Source: JAKPAM01 sp047601745
GTDB taxonomy: Bacteria > Pseudomonadota > Gammaproteobacteria > Burkholderiales > Burkholderiaceae_E
Length of the DNA: 64,000 nucleotides
Reading direction: 5' to 3'
Assembly (NCBI GenBank): GCA_047601745.1
Contig: JASGIS010000001.1
Coordinates: 6,618,388-6,682,387 of the forward strand
Shown: in pieces, positions 62,526-64,000 of the stretch
How the letters are laid out: every line of letters begins with the position of its first letter
How positions within the stretch are numbered: the first letter of the stretch is position 1
Translations under genes and position numbers: made by a program
Notes under the pieces: generated by a model
Databases searched by the model: none
What the model saw: the letters and a program-made list of their open reading frames with translations, nothing else
Told to the model about the DNA's origin: nothing

Positions 62526-63348
62526 CTAGACGGCTGAATTATAAGCCATTTCCACGATCATGCCGTCATAGGCCGGCGTCACGTGATCCGGGGTTTCGGC
62601 CATCACCGTGGCGTAATCCAGCGGCACATGCATATGCATCAGCACCGCCGACTTCAGCGACAGCCGCTCGATCCAGGCAAGCGCCTCGCCGAGCGACAGA
62701 TGGCTCGGATGCGTTCTGTATTGCAGCGCATCGATAACCAGCATTTCGAGGCCCGTCAGCCGCGCCGGACAGTAGCTTCCGGGAAATCACTGACCATCGG
62801 GGCAATAGGCCAGTCCGTCGATGCGGAAGCCCAGCGAGACGATATCGCCGTGGATCTGCGGCAACGGCATCAGGGTGAGGGACCCCCTCACCTTCGATCC
62901 TAACCGCCCTGCCATGGTCGATCACATGCGGCAATGCGATCGGCGGATAGAAATCCCGGGAGGCGTCTCGAAGCAATAGCCGAAGCCCTCGCGCAGCCGC
63001 GCCATCGTGAATTGATCGGCATGGACGTCGATCAGCCGCCGCTGATCGAGCACGAAGCCGCGCAAATCGTCTATGCCATGGATATGGTCGGCATGCGGAT
63101 GCGTGTAGACCACGGCATCGATGCGTTTGACGCCGGCCATCAGCATCTGCTGGCGAAAGTCCGGCCCGGTATCGATGATCTGACGGTGGTCCGGGCCCCG
63201 CCGGCGGCAATGCGCTCGACGAGCGCGGCCGTGCGCATGCGGCGGTTCTTCGGGTTGGCCGGGTCGCAATTTCCCCAGTCGCCGGTGATGCGCGGCACAC
63301 CCGGCGAAAGCCGCAGCCCAGGATCGTCAGGCGTTAGCGGTCGCTCAT
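62526..63348 (-). pseudogene. MBL-fold metallo-hydrolase (PhnP/phosphoribosyl cyclic phosphodiesterase-like), multiply frameshifted
   Basis: Fragments in several frames make up one beta-lactamase-fold hydrolase. The N-terminus SPGVPRITGDWGNCDPANPKNRRMRTAALVERI is followed by IDTGPDFRQQMLMAGVKRIDAVVYTHPHADHIHGIDDLRGFVLDQRRLIDVHAD with the metal motif HPHADHIHG, then FYPPIALPHVIDHGRAVRIEGEG, and the C-terminus LSLGEALAWIERLSLKSAVLMHMHVPLDYATVMAETPDHVTPAYDGMIVEM. At least four frame breaks. The ATG at 63348 overlaps the tatD stop (ATGA). tatD followed by this hydrolase is a typical alphaproteobacterial pair. Confidence 0.85.
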
Positions 63349-64000
63349 GCGCCACCGGACCGGGCCGCCAGGGGCGGCATCTTCGAGAACAGCCGGCAGG
63401 CAATTGTCCGTCGTGACGGCCGCGATCTCTGCCTGAGTGACGCCGATCGTTTCGGCCAGGACCTTGGCCGTGTTGACGACCAGGGCGGGTTCGTTGCGCT
63501 TGCCGCGGAACGGGATCGGCGCGAGGTAAGGCGCGTCGGTCTCGACCAGCAGCCGATCGCGCGGCACGTCGGCGGCGATGGCCCGGAACTCGGCCGAGTT
63601 CCTGAAGGTCAGGATGCCGGAGAAGGAGACATAGCCCACCAAGAACGCAACGCCGATTTCGGCCAGCCGGCGTCCGGAGGAAAGGCGATGCAGGACGAAG
63701 GGGAATGCCCCCTTCCCCGTCTGGTCCTTGAGGATCGCGGCCATGTCGTCGTCGGCATCGCGCGAATGGATGACCGGCGGCAGGCCGGTCCGGCGCGCCG
63801 CGGCGATGTGGGTGCGCAACCCTCGCGCCTGCGCATCGCGCGGCGCCTTGTCGTAGTGATAGTCGAGCCCGGCCTCGCCGATCGCCACCACCTTGGGATG
63901 AACGGCAAGCCGCACCGACTTCGTCCGCCGTCACGTCGGGTTCCTCTGCCGCATTGTGCGGATGCGTTCCGAACCTCGTGAGCGTGAAGCTGTTCGGCGA
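63345..64000 (-). pseudogene. TatD family metal-dependent hydrolase, frameshifted and cut by the window edge
   Basis: A TatD-type deoxyribonuclease/hydrolase. Recognisable: AVHPKVVAIGEAGLDYHYDKAPRDAQARGLRTHIAAARRTGLPPVIHSRDADDDMAAILKD, GYVSFSGILTFRNSAEFRAIAADVPRDRLLVETDAPYLAPIPFRGKRNEPALVVNTAKVLAE. Metal-binding Glu (GEAGLDYH) and Asp (ETDAPYLAP) are kept. A frame change near 63,910 separates the N-terminal part (GTHPHNAAEEPDVTADE), and another near 63,405 turns the expected NFFRLFSKMPP into an aberrant end. The 5' end lies beyond base 64000. Confidence 0.85.

Overview
The window looks like two unlike pieces of DNA joined near position 51,965. The left piece (1-51,965) is GC-rich and largely frameshift-free. 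It reads as a betaproteobacterium of Burkholderiales type: tRNA-Leu, then queA-tgt and yajC-secD-secF, purB, mnmA, several Bug-type (tripartite tricarboxylate) binding proteins and Liv-type ABC transporters. The right piece (51,965-64,000) carries many single-base frameshifts and gene content typical of Rhizobiales/alphaproteobacteria (tctBAC with a glutamate cyclase, tatD followed by an MBL-fold hydrolase). The join falls inside one open frame, fusing the front of an acyl-CoA dehydrogenase to the back of a histidine phosphatase. It is most simply an assembly chimera or a recombination scar. No read data are available to decide.

Left piece, in order. Positions 1-4,465 are a lower-GC accessory block (cyclase-family hydrolase, TetR, Bug receptor, CocE/NonD hydrolase) ending beside the 3' end of a tRNA-Leu(CAA). 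From 4,844 to 9,499 come a GNAT, queA-tgt, a MaoC-like protein, an ABM-domain protein and a ChaC-like cyclotransferase. From 9,519 to 15,650 lies a leftward branched-chain-amino-acid-type ABC operon with two tandem paralogous binding proteins. yajC-secD-secF, a lipoprotein gamma-glutamyltransferase, an SDR gene with an internal deletion, a hemolysin III-like protein and a 3-hydroxyacyl-CoA dehydrogenase follow.

The most interesting part is 24,149-38,039. An AmiC-like sensor and an AmiR-like ANTAR antiterminator precede a tightly packed rightward operon: hyuA-hyuB (ATP-dependent hydantoinase/N-methylhydantoinase/oxoprolinase family), a urea-type ABC transporter (UrtABCDE-like), a cupin, and three genes resembling the heme-dependent oxidative N-demethylase / dimethylamine monooxygenase complex (DmmA-like subunit, FMN/2Fe-2S reductase, DUF3445 heme subunit). 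The leaders before amiC and before hyuA hold three intrinsic terminators. Each has its 5' arm shared with a small competing hairpin, the layout expected for ANTAR-protein antitermination. I infer an inducible pathway for an N-methylated cyclic amide, imide or ureide: sense (AmiC), release antiterminator (AmiR), import (Urt-like), open the ring (HyuAB), demethylate (HODM-like).

From 38,412 to 43,715 there is a DUF1254 protein and an acyl-CoA ligase/MFS/TetR locus with a palindromic operator. purB, a GST, mnmA, MarC, small membrane proteins, a Bug receptor and the truncated acyl-CoA dehydrogenase complete the left piece.

Right piece: an aldo/keto reductase (frameshifted), a GNAT/DUF1778 toxin-antitoxin pair, tctB-tctA (badly frameshifted), a glutamate cyclase-like gene (frameshifted), tctC and a LysR regulator. 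A lower-GC stretch of small unknown genes, a methyltransferase and two strong terminators follows. The window ends with an MBL-fold hydrolase and a tatD running off the right edge, both frameshifted.
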